Positions 11,719 to 23,689 of a stretch of 64,000 nt of DNA are shown here, piece after piece. The notes below the pieces were generated by a model. The model saw nothing but the letters and a program-made list of their open reading frames with translations. It did not search any database and was not told the DNA's origin. Origin of the DNA: Diospyros lotus. Lineage: Eukaryota > Streptophyta > Magnoliopsida > Ericales > Ebenaceae. Made by a program: the position numbers and the translations under genes. Within the stretch, counting starts at the first letter, position 1, and each line of letters opens with the position of its first letter. Location: NCBI RefSeq assembly GCF_014633365.1, contig NC_068343.1, positions 27,187,307-27,251,306 of the forward strand, in the 5' to 3' direction.

Positions 11719-14302
11719 ATTTCATGCCTCATTCATTCTCGTACCTTCTACAATCTCTATCTGAAACGTTTGAATATTCCAAGGGCAAAGCCCAATTAGA
11801 TGATGAACCATCTAAGAGTACAAAACATCATTTTCATGCATGTATGCAAAATACAAAATGTCATCATTCATTATTTCCTTTCGTGAATCGACCGCACCTT
11901 ATGCTACCCACCCCATTGCTACGGCTTCCTTTCCATGCCGAGGTCAATGGGTGTAGCGGTGCCAATCTTCATTCCCGTTTGCACCTTAATGCTACCCCCC
12001 ATTACTACGACTTCCTTTCCATGCTGAGGTCAATGGGTGCAGCGATGCCATCATAAACTCATATGCAATGCATGATCAATAACATCATCGTGAATATATG
12101 CACATTTCATCATCAAAACATGTATGCAATCTACATGACATAATCACATCAAAACATGACAACATGATCAAATCGTTCACATAAAATCCGGTTTTGGGAA
12201 ATCAGTTTCAACTCAAGCATTTTCATAGAACTAAATTCATTTTCGGGAGTACTACTTACCTCATACGCATCTCATAACATCTCCATTCTTGTGCCAGGCT
12301 TCTAACATACTAAATTCGGATCCTCATCATACCCTAGCCATCATATTCGTTCAAGAAATCAATATTCTATTTCTGATAATTTTCTCATAACTTCTCTATT
12401 TCTTCTTATTTTCCTCAATAAATCCATACTAACTATTCCTCAAATATTTTCCTCAAAATTCCTTAAACATTTTCCTCACTAAATAATTCCTCACTAAATA
12501 ATTTCTCAATAATAATTCAATCTAATTATTCCTCAATTTTTTTCCTCAAATATTTCTCAATAGCAATTCCTAAAATCATTTTCCTAATTTACTGGAATTT
12601 CTAGGAAATTTTGCTTACCTTAGCTTAGCCTTCTAGGGCTGCCTCGGTATGCTTTCCATGACCTCGAAATGCGTGTCCGATCTCGATTGTCGAGAAAATC
12701 CTCAATTCTCGTACACCACCTTGATTCTCGTACACAATCTTGATTCTCACGCATTTTCTCAATTTTTGTGCGATATCTCGATATTTGTATATCACCTCAA
12801 TTTTCGTGCACTGTCTCGAAATGTGTGCTCGGACTATTTTTCTCACCAAAATATCCGGAATATTAATACACCTCATTACCTATTTTTCTATCATTTTTCG
12901 GGAGCTTCTGGGATTTATTTCTATTTTTTCTCTTCCTTTCTTTTTCATTTCTTTTTTTTTTTTTTCTTCTCCTTCCTCACTTCATCTTCTTCCTCCCCTG
13001 CTGTGCACGCACAGAGCCATGGCTGCCGCCCAGCTCCGCCTGCACGCACCAATGCCGGCCGCTTGGGCCTCCGCTCGCCGCCACTGGCCTTGCCGGTCAC
13101 TGCCATGGCCATCACCGGCCTCATCCCACGCTGCCCAGCTCCGCCGCTGCTCGCTTCATGTCGGCCATGGCCGCCCGCGAGCCACCCTTGCGCGCTGCAG
13201 CTCCGCCGCTGCTTGCTGATCGCTTCACCATAGCACACCGATCGCCTCACCTCCGAGCTCGCTGCTTCGTAGGTTCTGTATCCGCCTTCCGCCCGCTGCT
13301 GATGCTGCTACGCTCGGCTGCCATGGCCAAGCTTGTTGGATGCGGCTATGGCAGCTGCCTGCTGCTCTCCGGCCAGCCTCTCTCCCTCTCGTGATCTCTC
13401 TCTTTCAGCCCCTCTCTCTCTCGAGCTCTCAAGCTTCTCTCGGCCTTCTCTGCTCCCAGCTCTCTGCCATGGTCGATTCGGCCACCTCTCCCTCTATCAC
13501 TCGCTCCATCTCTCTTTCTATCTCTCTCCATATATATATAAATGGAAGCTTGGGCGCCACTCCAGCAAGCCACGCGCACGCAACAAGCCTCTCAAACTCT
13601 CTGCAATCCTCACAACCCAAGGTTTTCAAATTGAAGAAACATGCTGGATTGCTCCCCACGCCCATACACGCATGCTCGCTTATACATATATATATAGATA
13701 TAGATATAGATAATTTATATATATATTATATACTAATATAATTATGAAAAATACTTATTTAATCCCTATATTTCTACCTTATTACACTTAGGAATTTCTC
13801 TAATTTCAAATACACCCCTAATGCTCAAATTAAATTGCATCACGATACTTGAAATCCATAATTAATAATTTCAAAATTACTCGACAACGCTTATTTCGCC
13901 CCCGGGTCCTCATCGGGCCCATGATTCATCCCGCAACCACTAAATGGTTGATCTTTACGAAAAATCGAAGTCCTCTCAGGGTTCTGTTGACTTCTCGAAA
14001 TACTCTTATGACAATTTGATATTTCAACCTCAATCACAGCTATATTTTAGCTGTACCAAAAACTGACTCGATTCCAGTTTCTTTTAATTTCATAAATTCT
14101 ATCTCGAAACACTCATCGAGATTATACCATTTTCCATAGTCAATTACACTCCGGGGCATTCCCTCCAGTTGATTCGGCACTTATAACTGTCAGAAATTAT
14201 ACTTAAGCCCCTAATCCTTTTGATAATTTCTCCTATGGCTCAAGCTCAAATTACTCTTAAACTTTTTAGAAAATTTGGGGTTTTACAGTAGTGTAGCAGT
14301 CA

Positions 14303-15171
14303 TCAACATGATAAAATCGTTTCCATAAAATCGGGTTTTTGGGTCAAACCACTTACAAGTCATAACCATTTGCATGAAACAAAATCTAGTTTAGTTGAAC
14401 TATTCACCTTTAAAGTAATTTGTCACTGAAACCTTAAAATGCATGTTAACCTCGATTAATGTGCCGAGTCCTAATAATCACACTCTTGACCAAACCTTGA
14501 TGCCTCAATGATTCCTAATCATCACATTTATTCCAGAATTTCAATATCTTATTTTTTCATAATTTTTCTCTAATTTTCTCCTCGATAAATCCAAAGTAAA
14601 TATTCTTCAAATATTATCTAAAATATTTCTCCATAAAAATCATAAAATATTTTCAAAAACATAATTAAAAAATTTTGAAAATTACTTATGCCCCATGCGC
14701 CTGCATGCGTGCTGTGCGTGATCTAAGAGTAAGGCTAGTGTGTGTTTTACACGCGTCGATCATCTTTAACCTCTTGCCGATTGCCGACAATGCTCCAATG
14801 GCTGATCTTTTTGCATCACTTTGAAGCGTACTTCAAGTCGGTCTTGATGGTACCAAACTTGGCTCGAAAACACCACCGGAGGTGCACCAAATAAGCTAAA
14901 ATCAGTCCAACTCTGATGAGCTTCGCATTATCCAGCGACCCTTCGAAACTCACTCAAACTAACATGAAATCACTCCAACTTTTTCAGAATCGATCCTTTC
15001 AACCCAAGAAACAAAAGCCCTCTATCAAGAACCCTTGATTCACTCTCTAACATGAGCAATTTGAAATTTAATTCTTCATGAAATCGGCCACCTCAAAACC
15101 CCTATTTATACCCAATTTTGGAGCCTAAACGAGCCATGCCTAGTCAGATCCAATTCTTGATACGACCTTAC
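14303..15171 (-). mobile_element. Degenerate LTR remnant
   Basis: There is no ORF. The left part resembles 12150-12300 of LTR C, and a minus-strand TATA (TATAAATAGG) lies near 15100, fitting a minus-strand LTR of the TGTAATACC group. No clean ends or target duplication were found. It is the DNA flanking LTR F copy 1. Confidence 0.5.
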
Positions 15172-17392
15172 TATAATACCCCATATTACATGGTGTTAGA
15201 AAATATAAGATTTCAATTATTTTTAAAGGATCTTGGGTGGTTTGGAGAGGCCAAAAGTGAGTTTTGAGAAACTAATTAATAAAATTGTCGAATTGACTAC
15301 AGAGAATGTCTCGAGACTTGGATGTCCAGGGAAGAGGGCATGAGATTGATGAAAGTCTCGAGGTAAGGCTAATGTTGTTGGAAGCAATCAAATTGGGAAT
15401 AGTTTTTGAAATAATTTATGTATAAGCCCGAATTGTTGATTGAGCCGAATGGTCATAAGGGATCTCCATGAAGTCGAGGGGACCCTAAGGGTGGTCCGAT
15501 TTTGTGTGTGAGGTAACCCTGAAGCATTTTTAGGTGGAATAAAGGTCTGGTGCAGGTGCAGGGATAAAATCGAATTCATCAAGTTATTCTTGGTAATTAA
15601 TTTTATGTTAAATTAAGGTTTTGAGTGGCTTAAGGGTATTGAATTAAGGCTTGAAGGGTCCAAGTGCAATTATTTAATCCTTAAGTGGAATTAAGAAATT
15701 TTGTGAAGGGTCAAATTATAATTAATCCATCCCTCAAGTGTAATTAATGAGAGTTGAGGGTTAAATGTGTAATATGTATATATATATATATGGGCGTGAG
15801 GCTTGGAGGCCAAGCTTTTAGCTTGGATTTCAAATTTAAATTGAAATCTGATTTTAGCCTCGGGAATGTGATCGTGCGATTGAAAAGAGAAAAGAGAGAG
15901 AGGAAGAGAGAGATGAGGGCTTGGGAGAGAGTAAAGAAAGATCGAGAGAAGGAGATGCTGGCTGGAGGAGAGTAGAGGTGGCCATGAAGATTACATCAAC
16001 GGGCGGTGCTGCGAGCAGTGTTTGCCAGCGATGGGAGGCTAGTCTGGGGTCTCAGTGATGTGCAGTGGCCAATGGAGGTGGTAGCGGCAACCAGATGGCA
16101 ATGTCGGGGATAAGAAGTGGTCGGGCAGCAGTGATGCTACTAGGCGCGTAGGGAGGCCGGCCGTGGCTGAGGCAGCTGGTGGCGTCAGTTGAGGGGTAGT
16201 TGGTGTGATTGTCGGTGGTGGAGCCGGCAGTAACGGCAGCCATTGGAGGCCAGACGGTGTGTGGTAGGCAACGACCGTGCGCAGGCTCTGTGCGCGCGTG
16301 GGAGAAGAAGAATGAGGTTGAAGAAGATGAGGGAAAGAAGAAAAAAAAAGAAAAATAAAGAAAAGAAATTATGAAAAATATGGAAAAAGAAGAAAAATAG
16401 TTGAAAATTTTCAAAAAATTTCAAAAATTTCTGGAAATGATTTTGGGGGCTTGAGGAGCATGCCAAAGGCTTAAAAGTGGGATTTTGGATGCAAAGTGGC
16501 AGTCAGGGAGGCTGCGCCAGTGCGGATGTTTGGTCGGGTTTCCCCTCTAGATTAGTCGAGGTAAATTAAATTATTTATTTTCTAGTTAATTGCATTATGC
16601 GAGATAGTATAGAATAATCATTGGTTGGATTAAACCCTTGGTTGGGGTTGTTTGGAAATTGTCGATGGGTGATTTTTGCGGTGTTTGGCAAAAGCGAAGG
16701 CCCTGGTTTAATTTCTGATGTTGGGTTTGCATCTAGATTCAACCGAGGAGGTGGTGATCCTAGAAGAGTTCGGATTTCAGTCGGACATTCTCGCTTTTGG
16801 AAAAAGAGGCTTCGAGCCAAGTAAGGGATGGCCCTAGGGGTGGGTGGCCTTGTGAATGTTTGGTAAATTTTGATGAATATATGTTATGTGTGGTTGTTTG
16901 TTATGCATGTTTTATAGGTGGTCTAGTGGAGTCCAATGGCCATGGGAGAGACTAGATGCATGCTAGGGGTAATATGAAAGGTTAAGGCCTCGAACCTATG
17001 GGTTCGGAGGGTAGTGATGCCTCCCCATTCATGTGTATCTACTTGTCATTGCATCTCATATATTATCTTGTTTACATTCATTTGCACCCTTACTGAGTCA
17101 TTGTGACTCATGAGGTTTTACCTCATATTGTAGATGTTGCGAGTCCAGATGCAAGCAAAGATGATGTTGAGAGGATGGAGTGGCGACTAGCGCTCTTGCC
17201 CAAGTTTTGCATGTTGTGTTTATCTCTGTATATATTCTTGTGTATTGGGCACTGGATGATATCCAGTTTGTTGTAATCAGCTTAGTGTAGTTGGGTTATG
17301 AGATTTATTGTTGTAAGTGGCTTTGGTTTGGGTAGAGATGGGAATTGGGTCGAGCCGCCTATGGGCTCGCCTCATAGCACACCCTGGCCCCC
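15172..17392 (+). mobile_element. LTR B, first part
   Basis: It begins TATAATACCCC, probably a mutated TGTAATACCCC, and tracks the reverse complement of 36452-40551 along its length. Examples are the shared start region, GACTTGGATGTCCAGGGAA near 15310, and TGACTCATGAGGTTTTACCT near 17105. A TATA run at 15776-15791 precedes a purine-rich leader (15880-15975), a GC-rich tract (15975-16310) and an A-rich tract. It is interrupted at 17393 by the copia block and appears to resume at 27624. There is no coding sequence. Confidence 0.7.
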
Positions 17393-19251
17393 TGAAAATA
17401 AAGCAATATCGCTATGAGGCAAGCAGCGTAGTTCAAAAATTTTTTAACCTTACCCCGATCCTAGCGATTGGATCAACGTTAAAATCAAATCATTCACGTA
17501 CAAATAAAATAAATCTAACCTTTAGATTTTTGAGTCGTCTGCGGATTTGAGCTGTCCAAGCGTTCGACCTCTAACTCGTGATGCACGACACGCATCCGTT
17601 AGCAAAAAGAGTGGAATAGGAGTGCTAGCTCCTTCTTCTTTTTGTGGCTTGTGTATGGACGGAAAAGAACGCCCACATTTCAAATCGATGCCAAAAAGAA
17701 ACGAGAAGGGTGAACGGTAATTATTTTTCAACTATTGAAAAACTATACCAAAATAATCACTAGTTTGGGTAACCCATAAAGGGTTATTTATAGAGTTACA
17801 TCCTAGGGTTTCTTAAACCCTAATGGATTGGGCTAGTCCATTAATCCTATTTCAACTAGAATCTTAAATGGGCTTATTTTAGTCCAACTAGAAATATAAT
17901 TAGTGGCCCAAATCCATTTATAAAATATTTAGCTCAAATCTAATTTAGTCCAAAGATAATATTTAATTTAATATTTGGCCCAAATCCAATTTAGTCTAAA
18001 TATTAACTTAAGCCTAAATATATTTTATTTCCTATTTTCCACTCTAACAAATAGAAAATTATTAAATTAAAAACTCCTTTCTAATTTAATCAATTGTCAT
18101 TTTAGGAAGCTCTTTCCTTTATGACGATCCCTCGTCATATCGACATCATTATGTCTATTTGTTCTTTTTCCGTGAGAACCTACGACGGCATAACTCCTTG
18201 CCAAAGTGTCTCACTTAACCATACGTCTGCTCTCCTAGTTTAAGTCAGGGACCGTGCCTATTGCGCATGATTTATTAGGCTTTCGAATATGTTAGCAATG
18301 TGTCGGTACGAACACATAAGACAAGATTGGCCTCTAGCAAGGCATCATGTTTACCCAATTATTTAGAAGATTGATAATTCGTAAATAACCTTTCACAAGC
18401 ATGGTTACCGTGTAATTCGATCATCTCGTCAATGTATCCTAAGTGATCTCAAGTATGGCGATGTGCTTCTTGATTACGATCACATGAGTTTTTTTTCGAT
18501 CATCTGGATATCTTCACGTAATAGAAAGTAAATCAATAACTCCTTATTGATCTCTTTCACCATGACCATGGATTTAAAGTGAATATCCACCGAAGGCACC
18601 TTAGATACATCATCCTCTATCAAGGGATAGACGAGTCCTATCTTGGCTATGCACCCATCTCCATAAGTCTCGCGATATGCCCAATTATCGCCCATATGCA
18701 GCCTTTATCTAGGCCCATCGAAACGATATCAAAGCATACCGATCTTCTTATGAGATGATCATGACAACCTCAAGTCCAAGGATTAGTTACACCCATCTCA
18801 TATGAGAATACCATCAACATATAACCAAAACGGATTCTCATGGTGAGTCATGTCTAGTGACACGTTCTCCAACATTGGTCACCTATGTACTTGTTTAGGT
18901 ATCCCCATGCCTATGGGTGTGAGACCCCCATTACTATCACATAGCAAAAACATAGCATATACAAGTATTTTACCGTAATTGTCAATATCCATTCTTGAGA
19001 TTGCTATGACTTGAGACGTTTAATGATGTCTAGAAACTGTAATACATCATCTCACATCTTTATAGATTAGTCACAATATACATCATATGGACTTCTATAT
19101 AGTTTCATTCGGTTATTATAGTAATAACAAGAAACTAATAGAATGACTTATTTTGAATTTGAACAACTCCTTATTCAAATAATAAAAATAATTACAATTG
19201 TCAGTATACAATATGCCCAATCTAATTGGATCTAAAGCACCTACACTAACA
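17393..19251 (-). mobile_element. 3' LTR of copia element
   Basis: In element orientation it starts TGTTAGTGTAGGTGC at 19251 and ends at TG (plus strand TGAAAATAAAGC) at 17393, giving 1859 bp. A polypurine tract and then copia pol on the minus strand follow directly. The end pairs with an inverted copy at 27478-27623, and its start pairs with a same-orientation fragment at 36214-36451. No target duplication was found. Confidence 0.8.
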
Positions 19252-19264
19252 ATCTCCCACTTGC
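19252..19264 (-). promoter_or_regulatory. Copia polypurine tract
   Basis: The minus strand reads CAAGTGGGAGATT immediately before the LTR start TGTTAGTG. Confidence 0.75.
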
Positions 19265-19339
19265 ACTAGAGCCAATCACTCATGTATCTCATTCCTGATG
19301 ATCGAACATGACTTTCATGTTTCTCTTGGGACAGAGCTT

Positions 19340-19895
19340 TAGTCAAGGGATCTGCGACATTGTCATCCATCGATATTTTCTCTATATATGTCATCTCAGC
19401 TGATAATCTCCATCATCATATAGTGATACCGCAATACAAGTTTGATCCGTTGATGAGATCGTGGTTCCTTCACTTACGCGATGGCTCCATTATTGTTCCA
19501 ATAATTGTTATTGGATCAACAATGTTGGACACCACTTTAATTTCATCAATGAACTTACGGATCCATACAACCTCCTTAGCTGCTTCGAAGGCTGCTATGT
19601 ATTCGACTTCAGTTGTTGAATCTGCCACTATCTCTTGTTGGAACTCTTCCAACCCATGACCCCGCCATTTAGGCAAAATATGAATCTCGACTGTATGTAA
19701 TTTAAAATCATCATGATCGAATTAGAAACTGCCATTCGTGAACCCCTTCTCCATATACCAAGAACATCTCTTTAATCATTCTCAAGTACTTAAGGATGTT
19801 CTTCACCGCAATCCAGTGTTTCTCACTTGGATCAGCCAGATATCTACTACATATGCTCAAAGCATATGCAACATTAGGCCTCGTACATAACATGG
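19340..19895 (-). pseudogene. Copia pol: RNase H part
   Basis: This is the C-terminal RNase H of a Ty1/copia polyprotein, of the type annotated as TNT1-94-like. LCTRPNVAYALS is at the high-coordinate end, then ADPSEKHW, and ADSTTEVEYIAA with KEVVWIRKF near 19560-19620. It is broken by frame changes between these blocks. It continues, after removal of LTR F (19896-21590), into the RT block at 21591. Confidence 0.88.
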
Positions 19896-21590
19896 TGACT
19901 GCTATGCTACCCTGTATATTTATTTATCAAAACTACAACCAAATTCATCAAACGTCAATCCTCTTATTAAAGCAGGTGTAGGGCGATTATACTCGCCAGT
20001 GTGCGTGTAGTACAATTTTAAATTTATATTTCGGTGAGTCCGAGTCGGTTCACAGGGAGATTATTTATGGATGAAAACAAAGATCACAAAATATTTGATT
20101 TTAGGAGGTGATTAAGATGATCTAAAGGTAAGAATTAAAACTAAACTAATACTGAATTTAAGCAGCTTGGGTCAAGACAATTTCAGTGCCAAAATCAATT
20201 AATTCCTAATTTAATAGAAAAGATCAGTAATATTTATCTGATTTGAGTTTTGCAGATCTGTCAGTAATTTTAGTTCAAGATAATGGTAATTCTTATTTAA
20301 ACAATCTCCATACATGGCATGAAAATTTTATGTTAAGCAATTACCATAAATTGAATTATATTTCACATAAAGAATTTATAGATACAGATTAATCATTTGG
20401 GCTTGGGTATGAAAACATTTCTCAGGTCTAGCAATCTCCATACATGGCATGAAAATTCTAAGTTAGGCTTATGCTCCAATCCAAACTAAAAAATACACTA
20501 TACGCACACTGCTCAAATTAAATCAGATTAATATTACATACTTGAAGCATAGCTTTCTTTGGGAATCATTGGCGTTGGACATTGTCCTTGCCTTAACTCA
20601 AGATTGGATTTAGCTACTTATCTTCATTTTTAAATAAATTGGCAGGAATTTAAATGACAAAAATTAAAAGACAATATTTAAAAGATAATTTTTTAACCGA
20701 CCATATAGGCGGTGTATAATTAAAAGACAGTATTCAATTGACCATATAGGTGGTATGTAGTAAAAAGACAATATTTAAAAGATAATATTCAACCGACCAT
20801 ATAGGCAGTATATAATAAAAAGACAATATTTAAAGACAATATTCAATCGACCATATAGGCGGTATATAATGAAAAGATAATATTTAAAAACAATATTCAA
20901 TCGACCATATAGGCAGTATATAATAAAAAGACAATATGAATAACATAATACAACTATATGGAAACAAAAGTTGAAGATTTGAGAGGGAAATTCTAAGAAC
21001 GAAACTATATAAAAACTAAAGTGAAAAATTTGAGAGAAATCTTAAGAACACAACTATACTTTCATTATAGGAAAATTGAATGGTTACAAATGAACCCCAA
21101 GTGCTCTATTTATAGGATAAAAGATGCAATGGAGACCACTCAATTATATAATTTAATAATACAAAATATCTAAAGAAAAACAAAATATCTAATTTAAAAA
21201 TACAAAGATAAATAAAATATCTAATTACTTAAAAAGTTTGGGCCAAAGTGTAGTTCTTGAAATTTCGTGACTTGATGTAAGTGATGACATCATTCCAACC
21301 TATGATGTAAGCGAGGATGTCATTCCAACTCATGATGTAAGCAATGATGTCATCAATTTATGGGATTTGGGCTTTTCATATTTTTGGTCTTGGGCCTTCC
21401 TTGTGTTGGGCTTGGGCCTTCCATATATTATATATATTATATTTAATTTTTTATTTTATATATTTTTTATATTAATATTTTTAAACCTGCACGCAATCAC
21501 AAAATGCATAATAGTATTCAATTTAAACCATTTTACATCAAAATAAGGGTGAAATTATAATAAAATTTTTACAAAATTGATCACTAATCA
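19896..21590 (-). mobile_element. Solo LTR F with perfect TSD, inserted in copia pol
   Basis: On the plus strand it runs TGACTGCTATGC...CACTAATCA, with target duplication CATGG at 19891-19895 and 21591-21595. Removing it leaves continuous copia sequence reading GSIMYTMLCTRPN on the minus strand. It is 1695 bp long. A minus-strand TATA (CTATAAATAG) at 21106-21115 suggests minus orientation. It contains the tandem array at 20690-20940 and three ATGATGTAAGCGATGATGTC-like repeats near 21270-21350. It has no ORF. A fragment of the same family lies at 8135-8405 plus 14288-14302. Confidence 0.92.
20690..20940. repeat. ~55-bp tandem repeat in LTR F
   Basis: Five degenerate units each contain GACCATATAGG followed by TATATAATAAAAAGACAAT-like sequence, at about 41-57 bp spacing. 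It lies downstream of the LTR F TATA box in element orientation. Confidence 0.8.
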
Positions 21591-22600
21591 CATGGTATAC
21601 ATGATCGAGCCAATAGCCAAGGCATATGGTGCTCAACTCATCCTATCTCTCTCATCTTGTCTCTTTTGGACACATAGTCTTGGAGAGATGTATTCCATAT
21701 GACATGGGAGGATTTATCTCCTAGAATCTTTCATGTTAAACCTCTTTAGCACCTTGTCAATGTATGCACGTTAGGGGAGTGTTAGCAACCTTCTAGATCT
21801 ATCTCTATAGATCCTTATCCCTAGAATATAGGTTGTTTCTCCCAAATCCTTTATGGAGAAAATATTTTGAAAGCCATATTTTAACTGATTGCAACATGGG
21901 AACACTATTCCCTATGAGCAATATATTGTCCACATATAGGACTAAAATGACCACCACGCTCCCATTAACCTTGTTGTAAACACATGGATCAACTTTCCTT
22001 TTGTGAAAAATCAAACCTTTTGATCTTTTCATCAAAACATTGATTCAAACTCTGGGATGCTTGCTTTAGTCCATAAATGGACCTTTGCAACTTGTAAATC
22101 TTATTTGCATGTTCATGGGTAATAAAACCGTCAGGTTGTGTCATATACACATCCTCGACCAGGTTTTCTTTGAGGAAAGTTGTTTTATCATTCATCTGCT
22201 ATAACCCAGAGTCAATGTCAGACATTGCTTCATCATAGGTAGTAGGCTCATCTTTCACAACCATAAGCACATCCCCATGTGCCGAGATGAGAAATCCATA
22301 TCTCTCTTGTTTGCAACGAACCCTCGTCGACCTACGATGTTCTTTTGTAGAAGGTTGGGGAGTTAACACAACATCTTGTGTCTGATCTTTCTCGGGCTCC
22401 TAGAGGGGAGTATTTATTTGTGGTTCACCTCGAATCTCTTCGAGCTTAACATTCCTCCCACTAGCCACAACATCTAAGAATTCATTCTCAAGATATATCA
22501 TATGCTTGGCAACAAAACACCTTTTGTTCATATGGGTGGTAAAAGTAATATCCATTTATTTCCTTTGGATATCCCACAAACGAACATCTCACCGATTTGG
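21591..22600 (-). pseudogene. Copia pol: reverse transcriptase, internally deleted
   Basis: Reading right to left, the IN-RT linker (RRSTRVRCKQERYGFLI, DEPTTYDEAMSDIDS) runs straight into KTTFLKENLVEDVYM, so roughly 100 or more residues of the RT fingers/palm seen in complete copia elements are missing. YGLKQAS follows, then a frameshift near 22000. The catalytic YVDD reads YVDN at about 21930, so one metal-binding Asp is lost. It is inactive in at least three ways. Confidence 0.88.
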
Positions 22601-22601
22601 G

Positions 22602-23016
22602 TTATAGCTTATTACTGTCAACACATTTGACATAAATTTGACAACCCCAAATCTTAAGGAAAGACAAATTTGGCTTCTTTCCTTTCCATATCTCATATGG
22701 AGTCTGAGTAACTAATTTACTTGGAACCCTGTTTAAAACAAAGATCGAGGTGAGGAGTGCGTACCCCAAAAATGAAATGGGGAGTTCAGTGCGACTCATC
22801 ATGGACCAGACCATGTCCAACAAGGTCCTAATCCTCCATTCAGACACACCATTCATCTTCGGTGTTTCAGGTGGAGTCCATTGTGAGAGAATCCCACTCT
22901 ACTTCAGATGATTTAGAAACTCATTGTTCAAGTATTCACCACCTAGATCTGATTGAAGTACTTTGATACTTTTCCTAGTTTGTTTCTCTACTTCAAATCT
23001 GAATTATTTGTCTTGT
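22602..23016 (-). pseudogene. Copia pol: integrase C-terminal half
   Basis: NGVSEWRIRTLLDMV, FLGYALLTSIF, NRVPSK, TPYEIWKGKKPNL and LKIWGC are the standard copia integrase core end and C-terminal region. Upstream, near 22930-22975, a SDLGGEY-like stretch replaces the usual SDxGGEY around the second Asp. The LTR-like insert at 23017-23689 separates it from the N-terminal half. Confidence 0.88.
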
Positions 23017-23689
23017 TGCCAAAATACAATAATTAAAAACTTGTATGAGTGGAGCGTGCATAAATGCTGTTGACCCCGAGATCAGAATAAATAATGATTC
23101 TGCAGCTACCTCTTCTGAAGCTCGTATACGACGCCTTTCGAAGATTGGGGTGGTGTTTCCGAACTGAATTGAGGTAGAACTTTCGAAGAATATGATTAGG
23201 ACTTCCGAAGATGATCTGATGTTTCTTAAGGTCTTCCAAAAACCTGCTGCCGAATGATGGTTGCCGGGGTAATCTTCCGAAGCTAATTTTCTGTAAGAGA
23301 ATGGTTAGAAGGCTTGTGGGATTTTTCCCACGAAGACCCTCCGAAGCTTAAGTCAGTACGAAAGGGGCACGTAATTAAGGGAAGGAAATTAAGTTCTTCG
23401 AAAGATTAGCAGTTAGAGAAAATACCAGTGTTTAAAAAGCAAGAAAAAGATCAGATCCATTTGGAGTAATAAGGTTGGCCTTATATAGAGGTCAACGATC
23501 GACTGTACATGATAGTTCGGAAGATAGCTTCCGAACTTCTGAAAATTGCCTCTTTGCGAGCGTAGATGATACCTTCCGAAGATGGTTCCTTTCCTTCCGA
23601 AGGTTGCTTCCGAAGACCTCTTCTGAAGAATGCTTCTGAAGCTAAACCTGATTTGCTTCATGTCTCACTCCTTTCCGATTATTGGGGCA
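23017..23689 (-). mobile_element. LTR-like insert with CTTCCGAAG motif cluster
   Basis: It interrupts copia integrase. Its ends read TGCCAAAAT on the left and ATTGGGGCA on the right, a short imperfect inverted repeat of TG...CA type. A minus-strand TATA (CTATATAAGG) lies near 23490. The palindromic motif CTTCCGAAG and one-base variants occur about 15 times. No convincing target duplication was found, so the edges may be off by a few bases. There is no coding sequence. Confidence 0.6.

Larger units (their letters stand above)
8406..14287 (-). mobile_element. Solo LTR C with 5-bp target duplication, containing a nested LTR A
   Basis: On the plus strand it runs from TGTAACGTCCC at 8406 to GGGGTTTTACA at 14287. 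The target duplication GTAGT is at 8401-8405 and 14288-14292. Removing the nested 8976-11718 insertion leaves about 3.1 kb. Orientation is inferred from a minus-strand TATA run near 13530-13545 followed by a purine-rich leader. It includes a GC-rich tract (12985-13400), a CT-rich tract (13380-13540) and two imperfect repeats of about 90 bp at 11897-12052. No internal retrotransposon region adjoins it. Open frames around 12650-13740 are in LTR sequence and are not called as genes. Confidence 0.88.

Noticed and set aside
12649..13741. Several overlapping Ala/Pro/Leu/Ser-rich ORFs
   Set aside because: They lie inside LTR C, in GC- and CT-rich tracts, in multiple competing frames, and have no domain.
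15754..16466. Arg/Glu- and Phe/Ser-rich ORFs
   Set aside because: They are products of the purine-rich leader and A-rich tract of LTR B, with no conserved motif.
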